Assembly: GCF_000420145.1 (NCBI RefSeq)
Contig: NZ_ATUJ01000007.1
Coordinates: 62,001 to 126,000, forward strand
Source of the DNA: Paracoccus zeaxanthinifaciens ATCC 21588
GTDB taxonomy: Bacteria; Pseudomonadota; Alphaproteobacteria; Rhodobacterales; Rhodobacteraceae
Direction of reading: 5' to 3'
Length of the DNA: 64,000 bases
The translations under genes were made by a program, and so were the position numbers. Numbering within the stretch: position 1 is the first letter of the stretch; every line of letters starts with the position of its first letter. The notes beneath the pieces were generated by a model. The model saw nothing but the letters and a program-made list of their open reading frames with translations. It was not told where the DNA came from and ran no database searches. Of the stretch, positions 1 through 8,409 are shown one piece after another.

Positions 1-699
1 GGCGACGACGTTATAGGCCAGCGCCACGCGCCCCGCGCGCAACTCCTCGATCATGTCGCCCGAACAGCAGAACAGCCGCGCATCCAGGCGGCCCATCACC
101 TCGGCCAGGCGCCAGAACCCGTCCGAGCCCTGATCGTCCTGCGACACGAGGAAGTAACCCACGCCCGACACCTCGGGGTCGTAGGATGCGATGCGCCCCG
201 CGAAACGGTCGGGGTTCTCGCGCAGGGTCGCGATCAGTTCCCGCCTGCTGCGCGGCAATGGCAGATCCCCGAACCCCCTGCGCGAGGCCAGCGTCACGAC
301 CGGCTCCAGCGCCATGCCCCACAGCTGATCGCGCCAGCGCGCCCAGTCCGGCAGGCCCGGCACATCCAGTTCGACCGAGGCCGCGAAGCCGTCATTCGCC
401 AGCTTCATCTGCAGATCCATCGCGGACGAGATCACCAGGTCGAACCGCGCCCCCTCGTCGCGGATCGCGCGCTGGATCTCGGCCGAGGAAGCCTGGACGT
501 AATGCACGCGCCGCGTCGGATGACGGGCGGCGAAATCGGTCAGCACGGCGGCCATCGCCTCGATATCGGCATTCGACAGCACCTCGATCGGGGCGGCCGG
601 CGGCAGACCGAAATCCTGTTCGGCCTCGATCTCGAATGCATGGGCCGGATTTGCGGACAACCAGGCCGTCAGGCCCAGGGAAATGATAATGCGGCGCAT
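1..699 (-). CDS. Periplasmic ABC-type substrate-binding protein, partial (runs off left edge)
   Basis: About 233 codons are visible. The ATG at 699 opens a signal peptide (MRRIIISLGLTAWLSANPAHA) followed by an extracellular solute-binding fold of the ferric/PgtC type. 'IEVLSNADIEAM' and 'VHYVQASSAEIQRAI' resemble its first beta/alpha units. The gene overlaps the end of the sensor kinase gene by 31 bp, so the order is regulator, kinase, binding protein. That suggests it is a sensory accessory to the kinase, as PgtC is for PgtB, rather than a transporter part; this is inference. No permease is visible. The C-terminal part lies outside the window. Confidence 0.7.
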   Translation of the reverse strand, partial: MRRIIISLGLTAWLSANPAHAFEIEAEQDFGLPPAAPIEVLSNADIEAMAAVLTDFAARHPTRRVHYVQASSAEIQRAIRDEGARFDLVISSAMDLQMKLANDGFAASVELDVPGLPDWARWRDQLWGMALEPVVTLASRRGFGDLPLPRSRRELIATLRENPDRFAGRIASYDPEVSGVGYFLVSQDDQGSDGFWRLAEVMGRLDARLFCCSGDMIEELRAGRVALAYNVVA

Positions 700-2060
700 G
701 TTCCCCCCGTTTCGCGCGGCGCGACGATCAGCCGCCCGCCATGTGCGGCGGCGACCTCGGACACGATGGTCAGCCCCAGCCCCGATCCGCCGGTATCCCC
801 GACATTTCCCCCGCGCCGGAAGCGGGCGACCAGCGCGGCCGGGTCCCCCTCGATCCCGCGCCCGTCATCCAGCACCTCGATGCGCAGTTCGGTGCGCGAG
901 GGGCGGATGGCGACATGCACATGCCCTTCGGATGGGGTGTATTTCAACGCGTTGTCCATCAGGTTGCGCAGCGCGATCTCGAACATGCGCGCATCGCCAT
1001 GCATCTGGACGGGCAGCGCCAGCCCTTCGGTCGTGACCTCGATCTCGCGCATCTCGGCGATGGGGGCGGTCGCGCGCACGACCTCCTGGACGATGGCGGC
1101 GATGTCCAGCGGCCCCGCCGCGAACTGGTCGCTGCGATAGAGCACCATCGCATGATCCAGGATCTGGTTCGCCGAACGGCTGCTCTCGCCCACCGCGCGC
1201 ACGATGCGGCGCAGCCTTGCGGCGGTGGCGGGGTCGTCGGTCTCCGACAGGGCCAGCTCGGCCTCGGTGCGGACCAGCGACAGGGGGGTGCGGATGCGGT
1301 GCGCGGCCTCGAAGATGAAGGTCTCGGTCATCTCCAGCGCGGCACGCAGGCGCGCGATCAGCCCGTTGATCGAGCGCAGCAGCGGCTGCAACTCGCGCGG
1401 CGTCTGGTGGCGCACGGGGCGAAGATCGCGCGGACCGCGCGCGGCCACGACCTGTGCCAGCCGCCGGATCGGCCCCAGCACCGCGCCCGCCGCCAGCAGC
1501 GCGACAGGCAGCGCCAGCGCCATGAACGCCGCCGCCGCCCATGCCGCGCTGCGGGCCGTGTCGCGGGCGATCGCGGCCTGCCCGTGGCGCGTCTGGCCCA
1601 GTGTCACCACCACCTGCCGCGCCCGATCCTCGATCAGCAGGCTGCGACTGACCGAGGCAAGCCGCAGCCGCGCATCGCGGAAATCAGTGGACCAGAAGAC
1701 GGGCACCAGCCCCTCGGGGGGCATGGGGGGCATGGGCAGGTCGTCATACCCGGTCGCCGGATCGCCATCGACGCGCACGGCATAGAAGATGCGTTCCTCG
1801 CCCATCGCCCCCAGCATCGAGAAGGTGCCATAGGGCAGCTCCAGCTCCAGCCCGTCATCGACGCTGCGGATACCGTCCGCGACCGCCGTGACCGCCGCCC
1901 CCAGAACCGCGTCCTGCGACGCCCGCGACGCGCGATCCGCCACCCAGCCCACGGTGAAGGCCAGCCCCGCCACCAGTACCGCCGACAGCAGGATGAATTG
2001 CCAGACCAGCCTGCGCCGCAGCGAGACGCCGCCGCCCGGGCGCATCATCGTGCGGATCAT
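669..2060 (-). CDS. tctE: Sensor histidine kinase, TctE-like
   Basis: 463 residues. A first membrane segment (about 20-40) is followed by a periplasmic sensor region, a second membrane segment near 175-200, HAMP, HisKA with the phospho-acceptor His near residue 254 (FEAAHRIRTPL), and HATPase_c with the N box (NLMDNALKYTP), DDGRGI and GSGLGLTIV. The start is the ATG at 2060 because it overlaps the regulator stop as ATGA; the frame stays open further upstream but there it shadows the regulator. With the divergent tct operon next door, a role in sensing a carboxylate and controlling tctCBA is likely. The ligand is not shown by sequence. Confidence 0.85.
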   Translation of the reverse strand: MIRTMMRPGGGVSLRRRLVWQFILLSAVLVAGLAFTVGWVADRASRASQDAVLGAAVTAVADGIRSVDDGLELELPYGTFSMLGAMGEERIFYAVRVDGDPATGYDDLPMPPMPPEGLVPVFWSTDFRDARLRLASVSRSLLIEDRARQVVVTLGQTRHGQAAIARDTARSAAWAAAAFMALALPVALLAAGAVLGPIRRLAQVVAARGPRDLRPVRHQTPRELQPLLRSINGLIARLRAALEMTETFIFEAAHRIRTPLSLVRTEAELALSETDDPATAARLRRIVRAVGESSRSANQILDHAMVLYRSDQFAAGPLDIAAIVQEVVRATAPIAEMREIEVTTEGLALPVQMHGDARMFEIALRNLMDNALKYTPSEGHVHVAIRPSRTELRIEVLDDGRGIEGDPAALVARFRRGGNVGDTGGSGLGLTIVSEVAAAHGGRLIVAPRETGGTCAALSFPWA

Positions 2061-2722
2061 TCGGGAAACAGCCGATAGCCGACGCCGCGCAACGTCTCCA
2101 ACCGCGCGCCCGACCCTTCCAGCTTGCGGCGCAGGCGCCCGACATAGACCTCGATCGCGTTGTCGCTGACCTCTTCGTCGAACGAAAACAGCCGGTCGAT
2201 CAGGTGCGACTTCGAGAAGGCCTGCCCGGGCCGCGACAGCAGGATCTCCAGCAGGCGCAGCTCGCGGGCGCGCAGTTCTCGGGTCTCGGGGCCGATGGTA
2301 ATGCTGGCGGCCAGCGCGTCGAAGGTGAAGCCCGCGAAATGGCGGCGGCTGTCGGCGGCCCCGTCGCGTCGGCGCAGGACGGCACGGCAACGGGCCTGCA
2401 ACTCGGCAAAGTCGAAGGGCTTGGTGATGTAATCGTCGGCACCCTGATCCAGTGTCAGCACCCGGTCGCCGACCGAGGCCGAGGCCGTCATCATGATCAC
2501 CGCCGTATCGCGCCGCGCCGATCGCTCGCGCGCAAGAAAGTCGCGACCGTCTCCATCCGGCAGCGAAATATCAAGCAGTATCAGATCGTAAGGCGCGGAA
2601 TCCAGAAATTCTCGAGCGTCGCCAAGCGTGGCCGCGTGATCGACGGCATGCCCCTCCATCGCCAGACGAGAGGCGACCGCATCCGCAAGCTCGCGGCTGT
2701 CCTCGACCAGAAGAAATCGCAT
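2057..2722 (-). CDS. tctD: Response regulator, OmpR family, TctD-like
   Basis: 221 residues, the usual OmpR length. The receiver domain has the acidic pair E7/D8, phospho-acceptor D51 (DLILLDISLPD) and the conserved Lys in KPFDFAEL. The C-terminal winged helix ends in EVYVGRLRRKLE and VGYRLFPE. The ATG at 2722 gives a canonical MRFLLVEDS start; the longer open frame upstream runs antisense to tctC and is not coding. It is transcribed divergently from tctC, with an inverted repeat in between, so it probably activates the transporter operon. Confidence 0.9.
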   Translation of the reverse strand: MRFLLVEDSRELADAVASRLAMEGHAVDHAATLGDAREFLDSAPYDLILLDISLPDGDGRDFLARERSARRDTAVIMMTASASVGDRVLTLDQGADDYITKPFDFAELQARCRAVLRRRDGAADSRRHFAGFTFDALAASITIGPETRELRARELRLLEILLSRPGQAFSKSHLIDRLFSFDEEVSDNAIEVYVGRLRRKLEGSGARLETLRGVGYRLFPE

Positions 2723-2744
2723 TCGCCCAAACTTTCGGCATCCG

Positions 2745-2760
2745 TGACAGGTTCGTGTCA
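2745..2760. promoter_or_regulatory. Inverted repeat TGACA-N6-TGTCA in the tctD/tctC divergent region
   Basis: A perfect 5-bp inverted repeat with a 6-bp spacer lies in the 108-bp gap between the divergent regulator and tctC. Position and symmetry fit a response-regulator operator controlling tctC, but no binding site is established from this sequence alone. Confidence 0.4.
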
Positions 2761-2830
2761 GCTTTCCACCAAAACATGAATCCCGCAAGCCTGCCGGGAC
2801 CAACCCGCAGGCACGTCTGGGAGGACAAGC

Positions 2831-3790
2831 ATGAAAATCATCGTTCGCGGGGCCGCCCTGGCCCTTCTGACCTCGGTTGCGCTGCCGGCATCGGCCGCCG
2901 AATGCATCGCGCCCGCCAACCCGGGCGGCGGCTGGGACTTCACCTGCCGCCAGATCGGCCGCATCATGACCGAACTGGAACTGGTTCCGAACATGGTGCA
3001 GGTGACCAACCTTGCCGGTGCGGGCGGCGGCGTCGCCTATGCGCAGGTCGTCTCGAAGCGCAGCGACGACCCCGAACTGTTCGTCGCCGCATCCTCGGCC
3101 ACGACGACGCGCCTTGCGCAGGACGCCTTCGCGGGCGCAACGGCCGACCAGGTGCGTTGGGTCGGCTCGATCGGCGGCGATCCCGGCGTCATCGTGGTGG
3201 CCAAGGACAGCCCGATCCAGGGCCTGAACGACCTGGTCGAGGCCGTGAAGGCCGATCCGGGCAGCGTGGCCTTCGCGGGCGGGTCGGCCGTGGGCGGCTT
3301 CGACCACCTCAAGGTGCTGATGCTGCTGGGCGATGCGGGTGTCGAGGACATGCGCAAGATCAAGTATATCGGCATGGACGGCGGCGCGGACGCGATCACG
3401 CAGACCGTGGGCGGATTCGCGCAGGCCATGACCGGCGACATGTCCGAGATCACGGGCTTCATCCGTTCGGGCGATGTGCGTCCGATCGCGGTCCTGTCCG
3501 AGGAACGCGTCGCGGGCTTCGACGACGTGCCGACCGCGAAGGAACAGGGCGTCGATACCGTCGCGATGAACTGGCGCGGGATCTATGTCCCCAAGGACAT
3601 CAGCGACGAGGATTACCAGCGTTGGGTCGATCACCTGACCGCCGTCGGCCAGTCCGAACAGTGGCAGACCGTCATGGCCGAGAACGGGCTGGAGCCGTAC
3701 CTGGTCACCGGAGCCGAGTTCCAGAGCTTCGTCGACGAGAACATCGCCGAGATCCAGGAACTCTCGCGAGAGATCGGGCTGCTGAAATGA
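2831..3790 (+). CDS. tctC: Tripartite tricarboxylate transporter substrate-binding protein TctC
   Basis: 319 residues with a Sec signal peptide ending near ALPASAAE. It is the periplasmic receptor of a TTT transporter. The Bug-family fold shows the N-terminal PGGGWDFTCRQIG loop and the NLAGAGGGVAYAQV segment that contact the carboxylate of the ligand. A ribosome site GGAGG lies just before the ATG. Its stop overlaps the tctB start (ATGA). The ligand is probably a di- or tricarboxylate or another organic acid. Bug receptors are diverse, so citrate specificity cannot be claimed. Confidence 0.9.
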   Translation: MKIIVRGAALALLTSVALPASAAECIAPANPGGGWDFTCRQIGRIMTELELVPNMVQVTNLAGAGGGVAYAQVVSKRSDDPELFVAASSATTTRLAQDAFAGATADQVRWVGSIGGDPGVIVVAKDSPIQGLNDLVEAVKADPGSVAFAGGSAVGGFDHLKVLMLLGDAGVEDMRKIKYIGMDGGADAITQTVGGFAQAMTGDMSEITGFIRSGDVRPIAVLSEERVAGFDDVPTAKEQGVDTVAMNWRGIYVPKDISDEDYQRWVDHLTAVGQSEQWQTVMAENGLEPYLVTGAEFQSFVDENIAEIQELSREIGLLK

Positions 3791-4230
3791 TCCGAGGCGA
3801 CCGCATCTTCGGCGTCTGCATGATCGTCCTGGCGTTGGGGTACATCCTCAGCGCCAGCGGCATCCAGACCAGCTTCATGTCGGACCCGGTCGGTCCGCGC
3901 GCCTTCCCCTACATGGTGGCGGGCGTGGTGATCCTGACCTCGGTCGTGATGATCCTGCGCCCCGATCCGGACCAGGAATGGCCGGCCGGGCCGATGCTGG
4001 GTCAGCTGGCCATCGCGCTGGCGGTGCTTGCGGGCTATGCCAAGGCGATCTCGCCGCTCGGGTTCCTGATCCCGACCGCCATCGCGGCGGGCGTCCTGTC
4101 CTGGCAGATCGGAGGCCGCCCCGTGCGCGCCGCGATCGCGGGGATCGGGCTGTCGGTGGGCCTGTTCGTCCTGTTCCGCGTCATTCTGGGCCTGGGCCTG
4201 CGCGGCCTTCCCTCGGGCATGGGGTTCTGA
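3787..4230 (+). CDS. tctB: Tripartite tricarboxylate transporter small membrane subunit TctB
   Basis: 147 residues and four predicted membrane helices (for example IFGVCMIVLALGYIL and AFPYMVAGVVILTSVVMIL). This is the size and topology of the poorly conserved TctB subunit. The start overlaps the tctC stop by 4 bp and tctA follows after 4 bp, the classic C-B-A order. Identification rests mainly on context plus hydrophobicity, because TctB sequences diverge strongly. Confidence 0.85.
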   Translation: MIRGDRIFGVCMIVLALGYILSASGIQTSFMSDPVGPRAFPYMVAGVVILTSVVMILRPDPDQEWPAGPMLGQLAIALAVLAGYAKAISPLGFLIPTAIAAGVLSWQIGGRPVRAAIAGIGLSVGLFVLFRVILGLGLRGLPSGMGF

Positions 4231-4234
4231 TCCG

Positions 4235-5761
4235 ATGGACATTCTTTCCAATCTTGCGATGGGTCTGTCCATCGCGCTCTCTCCCTACACGCTGGTGCTG
4301 GCGATCGTCGGCTGCTTCGTGGGCACGATCATCGGCGCGCTTCCGGGCCTCGGCCCGTCGAACGGCGTGGCGCTGCTGATCCCGATCTCGTTCTCGCTCG
4401 GGCTGGATGCGATCTCGGCGCTGGTGCTGCTGACTTCGGTCTATTACGGGGCGATGTATGGCGGGCGCATCAGCTCGATCCTGCTGAACATCCCGGGCGA
4501 CGAGCCCGCGATGATGACGACGCTGGACGGATACCCGATGGCCCGGCAGGGCATGGCCGGCGAGGCGCTGGTCGTTTCGGGCGTCGCATCCTTCGTCGGC
4601 GCCTTCCTTGCGACCGTCGGCCTGATGGTCTTCGCCCCCTACCTGGCGCGCGTGGCCTACCAGTTCGGTCCGGCCGAGTATTTCGCGCTGTACATGCTGG
4701 CCTTCTGCACGCTTGGCGGCATCGGTTCGTCGAACCAGGCCAAGGCCGCGCTGGCCGCCGCGATCGGCCTTGCCATCGCGATGATCGGGCTGGACAAGAC
4801 CACCGGCATGCCGCGCTTCACCTTCGGTGAACTGCACCTGATGGACGGCGTGGACTTCCTCGTGGCGATCGTCGGCCTGTTCGCCGTGGCCGAGATCTTC
4901 CACTTCATCGAGAGCCATGGCCGCGACAGCGCCATCGGCGTCAAGCTGGGCAAGATCCTGGTGCCGTGGAAGATGCTGCGCCAGACCTCGGGCGCGATGC
5001 TGCGCGGGTCGGGCATCGGCTTCATCGCGGGCGTTCTGCCCGGCGCGGGCGCCTCGCTCGGGTCGTTCCTGGCCTATATGGGCGAGAAGTCCGCAGCCTC
5101 GGACAAGGACAGCTTCGGTCGCGGCAACCCGCGCGGCGTCGCCGCCCCCGAGGCCGGCAACAACGCGGCCGCAGGCGGGGCGCTGGTCCCGATGCTGACG
5201 CTTGGCGTGCCGGGTTCGGGCACGACCGCCGTGCTGCTGGCGCTGCTGCTGACGCTGAACATCACCCCCGGCCCGCTGCTGTTCACCGAACGCCCCGAGG
5301 TCGTCTGGTCGCTGATCGCGTCGCTTCTGGTCGCCAACGTCGTGCTGCTGCTGATGAACGTGCCGATGGTCAAGGTCTTCGTGAAGATCCTGTCGGTCCC
5401 CGCATGGGTGCTGCTGCCGGGTGTGACGATGATCGCCTTCGTGGGCATCTACTCGTTGACCGGGTCCAGCTTCGACATGCTGATGATGGTCGGTTTCGGG
5501 GTGCTGGGTTATGTCATGCGCAAGCTGGACATCCCGACCGTGCCGGTGATCCTGGGCATCCTCTTGGGCAACTCGATGGAGGACAACCTGCGCCGCGCCA
5601 TGGTGCTGTCGGACGGGGACTGGACCTATCTCTTCTCCTCGCCCATCGCATTGGGGCTGTGGATCGCCGCGATCATGGGCTTCGTCGCCCCGATCTTCCT
5701 GCGCCGCTTCCTGAAGAAGCCGCCGCTGCCTGCAACCGACCCGACCCTGAACGAGGACTGA
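4235..5761 (+). CDS. tctA: Tripartite tricarboxylate transporter large permease TctA
   Basis: 508 residues, about 12 membrane helices. It is the transport channel of the TTT family. Two glycine/proline signatures typical of TctA are present, IGALPGLGPSNGVALLIP near 30 and IAGVLPGAGASLGSFLAY near 265. The C-terminal half has PEAGNNAAAGGALVPMLTLG and VPGSGTTAVLLALL. It works with TctB in the inner membrane and receives ligand from TctC. The next gene starts one base after its stop, implying cotranscription with the downstream AtuA-like gene. Confidence 0.93.
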   Translation: MDILSNLAMGLSIALSPYTLVLAIVGCFVGTIIGALPGLGPSNGVALLIPISFSLGLDAISALVLLTSVYYGAMYGGRISSILLNIPGDEPAMMTTLDGYPMARQGMAGEALVVSGVASFVGAFLATVGLMVFAPYLARVAYQFGPAEYFALYMLAFCTLGGIGSSNQAKAALAAAIGLAIAMIGLDKTTGMPRFTFGELHLMDGVDFLVAIVGLFAVAEIFHFIESHGRDSAIGVKLGKILVPWKMLRQTSGAMLRGSGIGFIAGVLPGAGASLGSFLAYMGEKSAASDKDSFGRGNPRGVAAPEAGNNAAAGGALVPMLTLGVPGSGTTAVLLALLLTLNITPGPLLFTERPEVVWSLIASLLVANVVLLLMNVPMVKVFVKILSVPAWVLLPGVTMIAFVGIYSLTGSSFDMLMMVGFGVLGYVMRKLDIPTVPVILGILLGNSMEDNLRRAMVLSDGDWTYLFSSPIALGLWIAAIMGFVAPIFLRRFLKKPPLPATDPTLNED

Positions 5762-5762
5762 G

Positions 5763-7112
5763 ATGGCAACCCGCGTACTTGTTCCCTCGGGCGTGCTGGG
5801 CCTCGGCTTCGATGCCGACGCGCTTGCCCGGGGGGTGGACATGGCACCCGACATCATCTGCATCGACGGCGGGTCCACCGACAGCGGGCCGTTCTCGCTC
5901 GGGGCCGGGGTGTCGAAATATTCGCGCGCGGCGACGCGGGCGGAATGGCGCGTGCTGATGCAGGCGCGTGCCCGTGCGGGCGTGCCGCTGGTCATCGGCA
6001 CCGCGGGCACTTCGGGGACCGACAGCACGGTCGACTGGATGTACGACATCACGACCGAGCTGGCCGCCGAACTGGGCCAAAGCCTGCGCATCGCCCGCAT
6101 CTACAGCAGCCAGCCGCAGGACCGTATCGCCGCGGCCCTGCGCGCGGGCGCGATCACGCCCCTGACGCCCGCGCCCGAATGCGACCCCGAGGGGCTGGCC
6201 AATATCGTGGCGCTTGCGGGGGCCGAACACATCCAGGCCGCGCTGGAAGGCGGCGCCGACATCGTGATCGCGGGCCGCACGACCGACACCGCGACCATCG
6301 CCGCCCTGCCCCTGATGCGGGGCGAGGCTGCGGGCGCGTGCTGGCACGGCGCCAAGATCGCGGAATGCGGCGCGCTGTGTTCGACGCATCCGACCTCGGG
6401 GGTGATCATGGTCGATTTCGACCGCGATGGTTTCACCGTCGAGGCGCTGCACCCCGATGCGCGCTGCACGCCGCATTCGGTCTCGGCGCATATGCTCTAC
6501 GAGAATTCGGACCCGTTCCGGCTGTACGAGCCGGGCGGATACCTGGACGTGACGGCTGCGCGCTATGCCGCGCTGGACGACCGCCGCGTCCGGGTCGAGG
6601 GGTCGGAATGGGTGCCCGGCCCCTATACCGTCAAGCTGGAGGGCGCGCGCATCGCGGGTTTCCAGACGACGATCATGGCGATCCTGCGCAACGCCCATTA
6701 CGTCGCGAACGCGCAGGCATGGGTGGACCGGCTGAACGGCTTCCTCGCCCCCGAGATCGAGCGCCGCATGGGCCTGACCCCCGACGCCTATTCGCTGGAT
6801 TTCCGGCTGATCGGCGTCAACGGCGCGCTTGGTCCCATCGAGAACCGCAAGGGCGACCCGGTCGAGGTCGGCGTGCTGGGCATCATCACCGCCGCCACCC
6901 AGGCCGAGGCATCCGAGATCGGCAAGCTGATCAACCCCTTCGTCCTGCACTATCCGCTGACCGACGACGAGGAACTGCCGACCTTCGCCTTCCCCTATTC
7001 GCCGGCCACGACGGATCGCGGCGCGCTGTACGAATTCGCACTGAACCACGTCATGGCGCTGGACGATCCGATGTCGGCCTTCCGGCTGCAATTCGACGAG
7101 GTGACGGCATGA
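5763..7112 (+). CDS. AtuA/DUF1446-family protein (acyclic terpene utilisation-like)
   Basis: 449 residues, matching the DUF1446 domain found in AtuA. Characteristic segments are DIICIDGGSTDSGPFSLGAG at the N-terminus, VIGTAGTSGTDSTVDWMYDI and DIVIAGRTTDTATIAALP. AtuA belongs to the citronellol/geraniol gene cluster of Pseudomonas but its reaction is unproven. Here it is fused by position to a TTT transporter and a DUF4387 gene. A role in catabolism of the imported organic acid is therefore more likely than terpene use. The ATG follows the tctA stop by one base and overlaps the next start. Confidence 0.75.
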   Translation: MATRVLVPSGVLGLGFDADALARGVDMAPDIICIDGGSTDSGPFSLGAGVSKYSRAATRAEWRVLMQARARAGVPLVIGTAGTSGTDSTVDWMYDITTELAAELGQSLRIARIYSSQPQDRIAAALRAGAITPLTPAPECDPEGLANIVALAGAEHIQAALEGGADIVIAGRTTDTATIAALPLMRGEAAGACWHGAKIAECGALCSTHPTSGVIMVDFDRDGFTVEALHPDARCTPHSVSAHMLYENSDPFRLYEPGGYLDVTAARYAALDDRRVRVEGSEWVPGPYTVKLEGARIAGFQTTIMAILRNAHYVANAQAWVDRLNGFLAPEIERRMGLTPDAYSLDFRLIGVNGALGPIENRKGDPVEVGVLGIITAATQAEASEIGKLINPFVLHYPLTDDEELPTFAFPYSPATTDRGALYEFALNHVMALDDPMSAFRLQFDEVTA

Positions 7113-7420
7113 CCCGCAATCCGACGCTTGGCCAGATCGTGACCAAGGTGCGGTCCAAGAATGCCGGACCGTTCTGGGTGACCATCGACATCTTCTGCGG
7201 CACCGAGGACGCGTTCACGCGCGTCACCGAAGGGCTTGCCACGGATCGCGTCGCGCGACTGTTCGCGGTCGAGCCGCAGCTGCTGAAACGCTTCGACATC
7301 GCGGATCTGCGCGTGGTCAAGTTCAGCCTGCCGCGCCCCGTCATCCAGGGCGCGGCAGCGGATCGCGACATGCACGGGGCGCAATACGCCGCCCTGCTCG
7401 AGGAGCTGGCGCTGGACTAG
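7109..7420 (+). CDS. DUF4387 domain protein
   Basis: 103 residues, the whole of a small DUF4387 domain. Conserved-looking segments are SKNAGPFWVTIDIFC, VEPQLLKRFDIADLRVVKFS and RPVIQGAAADRDMHGAQYA. The start overlaps the AtuA-like stop (ATGA), and this pair often occurs together, sometimes as a fusion. It is probably a subunit or partner of the DUF1446 protein; the activity is unknown. It ends tail to tail with doeB, sharing four bases. Confidence 0.7.
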   Translation: MTRNPTLGQIVTKVRSKNAGPFWVTIDIFCGTEDAFTRVTEGLATDRVARLFAVEPQLLKRFDIADLRVVKFSLPRPVIQGAAADRDMHGAQYAALLEELALD

Positions 7421-8409
7421 GCGCCCGTTTCCGGCACGGCGATCACCGCGACGCAATCGCCCAGCTGCACGAGGCCGGGGAAATGGCGCGCGGCGATCAC
7501 GCCCGCACGGTTCGCACGCAGCTCGACCGGCTGGGCGCCCATGCGGTCGCCCGCCCAGATCCGGGCGATGGGCTGACCTTCGGTCACGCTCTCGCCCAGA
7601 TCGACCAGCGGGTGCAGCAGGCCTGCACGCTCGGCAAAGTGGAAGCAGTCGTCGCCCGGCATGTCCAACATCACGCTGTCCGCCTGCGCGACCGCATCCG
7701 ACAGGATGCCCGCATGGGCCAGCACATTGCGCGCCCCGCGAATGGCGATCCGCGCCGATGCCGCGGTCGCGGTGCCGCCGCCGCCCAGCTCGGTCGTGAC
7801 GAAGACCTTGCCCTTCTCCTCGACGGCGGTGTCGAACATGCCGACCGCGTCGATTTCCCGCATCATCATCGAATATGGCGCGCCGAAGGCCCGCATCGCC
7901 GCGACGCAGGCGGCCTGCTGGTCCGCATCGTCCAGGTAATGCGCCGCCGCATAGGGCAGGAAGTCCAGCGTCTTGCCCCCCGAATGGTAATCCAGCACCA
8001 CATCCGCCATCGGCACCAGCACGCTGTCGAAGTAATGCGCGATCTTCTGGGTCACCGTCCCGTCCGGCCTGCCCGGAAAGCAGCGGTTCATGTTCACCTG
8101 GTCGATCGGGCTGACCCGCGTGCCCGCCGCGAAGGCGGGCATGTTCAGATAGGGCACGATGATGACGCGCCCGGTGATGTCCTGCGGCTCCAGCTCCCAT
8201 GCAAGCTGCTGCAGCGCGATGGGGCCTTCGTATTCGTCGCCGTGATTGCCGCCGGTCAGCAGGGCCGTCGGCCCTTCGCCATTGGCGATGACGGTGATCG
8301 GGATCATCACGCTGCCCCAGGCGCTGTCGTTGCGCGAATGGGGCAGCCGAAGGAAGCCGTGATGCTTGCCGGGCCCGTCCAGCGGGATGGTGGGACTGAT
8401 CGGGTTCAT
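7417..8409 (-). CDS. doeB: N-alpha-acetyl-L-2,4-diaminobutyrate deacetylase DoeB (EutE)
   Basis: 330 residues, AstE/AspA-type zinc deacylase. It removes acetate from N-alpha-acetyl-diaminobutyrate, the second step of ectoine breakdown. Zinc ligands are visible in GGNHGDEYEGP (His and Glu) and DYHSGGKTLDF (His). It is the last gene of the minus-strand eut run and its start overlaps the doeA stop by four bases. In marine Rhodobacteraceae the same gene is called eutE. Confidence 0.92.
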   Translation of the reverse strand: MNPISPTIPLDGPGKHHGFLRLPHSRNDSAWGSVMIPITVIANGEGPTALLTGGNHGDEYEGPIALQQLAWELEPQDITGRVIIVPYLNMPAFAAGTRVSPIDQVNMNRCFPGRPDGTVTQKIAHYFDSVLVPMADVVLDYHSGGKTLDFLPYAAAHYLDDADQQAACVAAMRAFGAPYSMMMREIDAVGMFDTAVEEKGKVFVTTELGGGGTATAASARIAIRGARNVLAHAGILSDAVAQADSVMLDMPGDDCFHFAERAGLLHPLVDLGESVTEGQPIARIWAGDRMGAQPVELRANRAGVIAARHFPGLVQLGDCVAVIAVPETGA

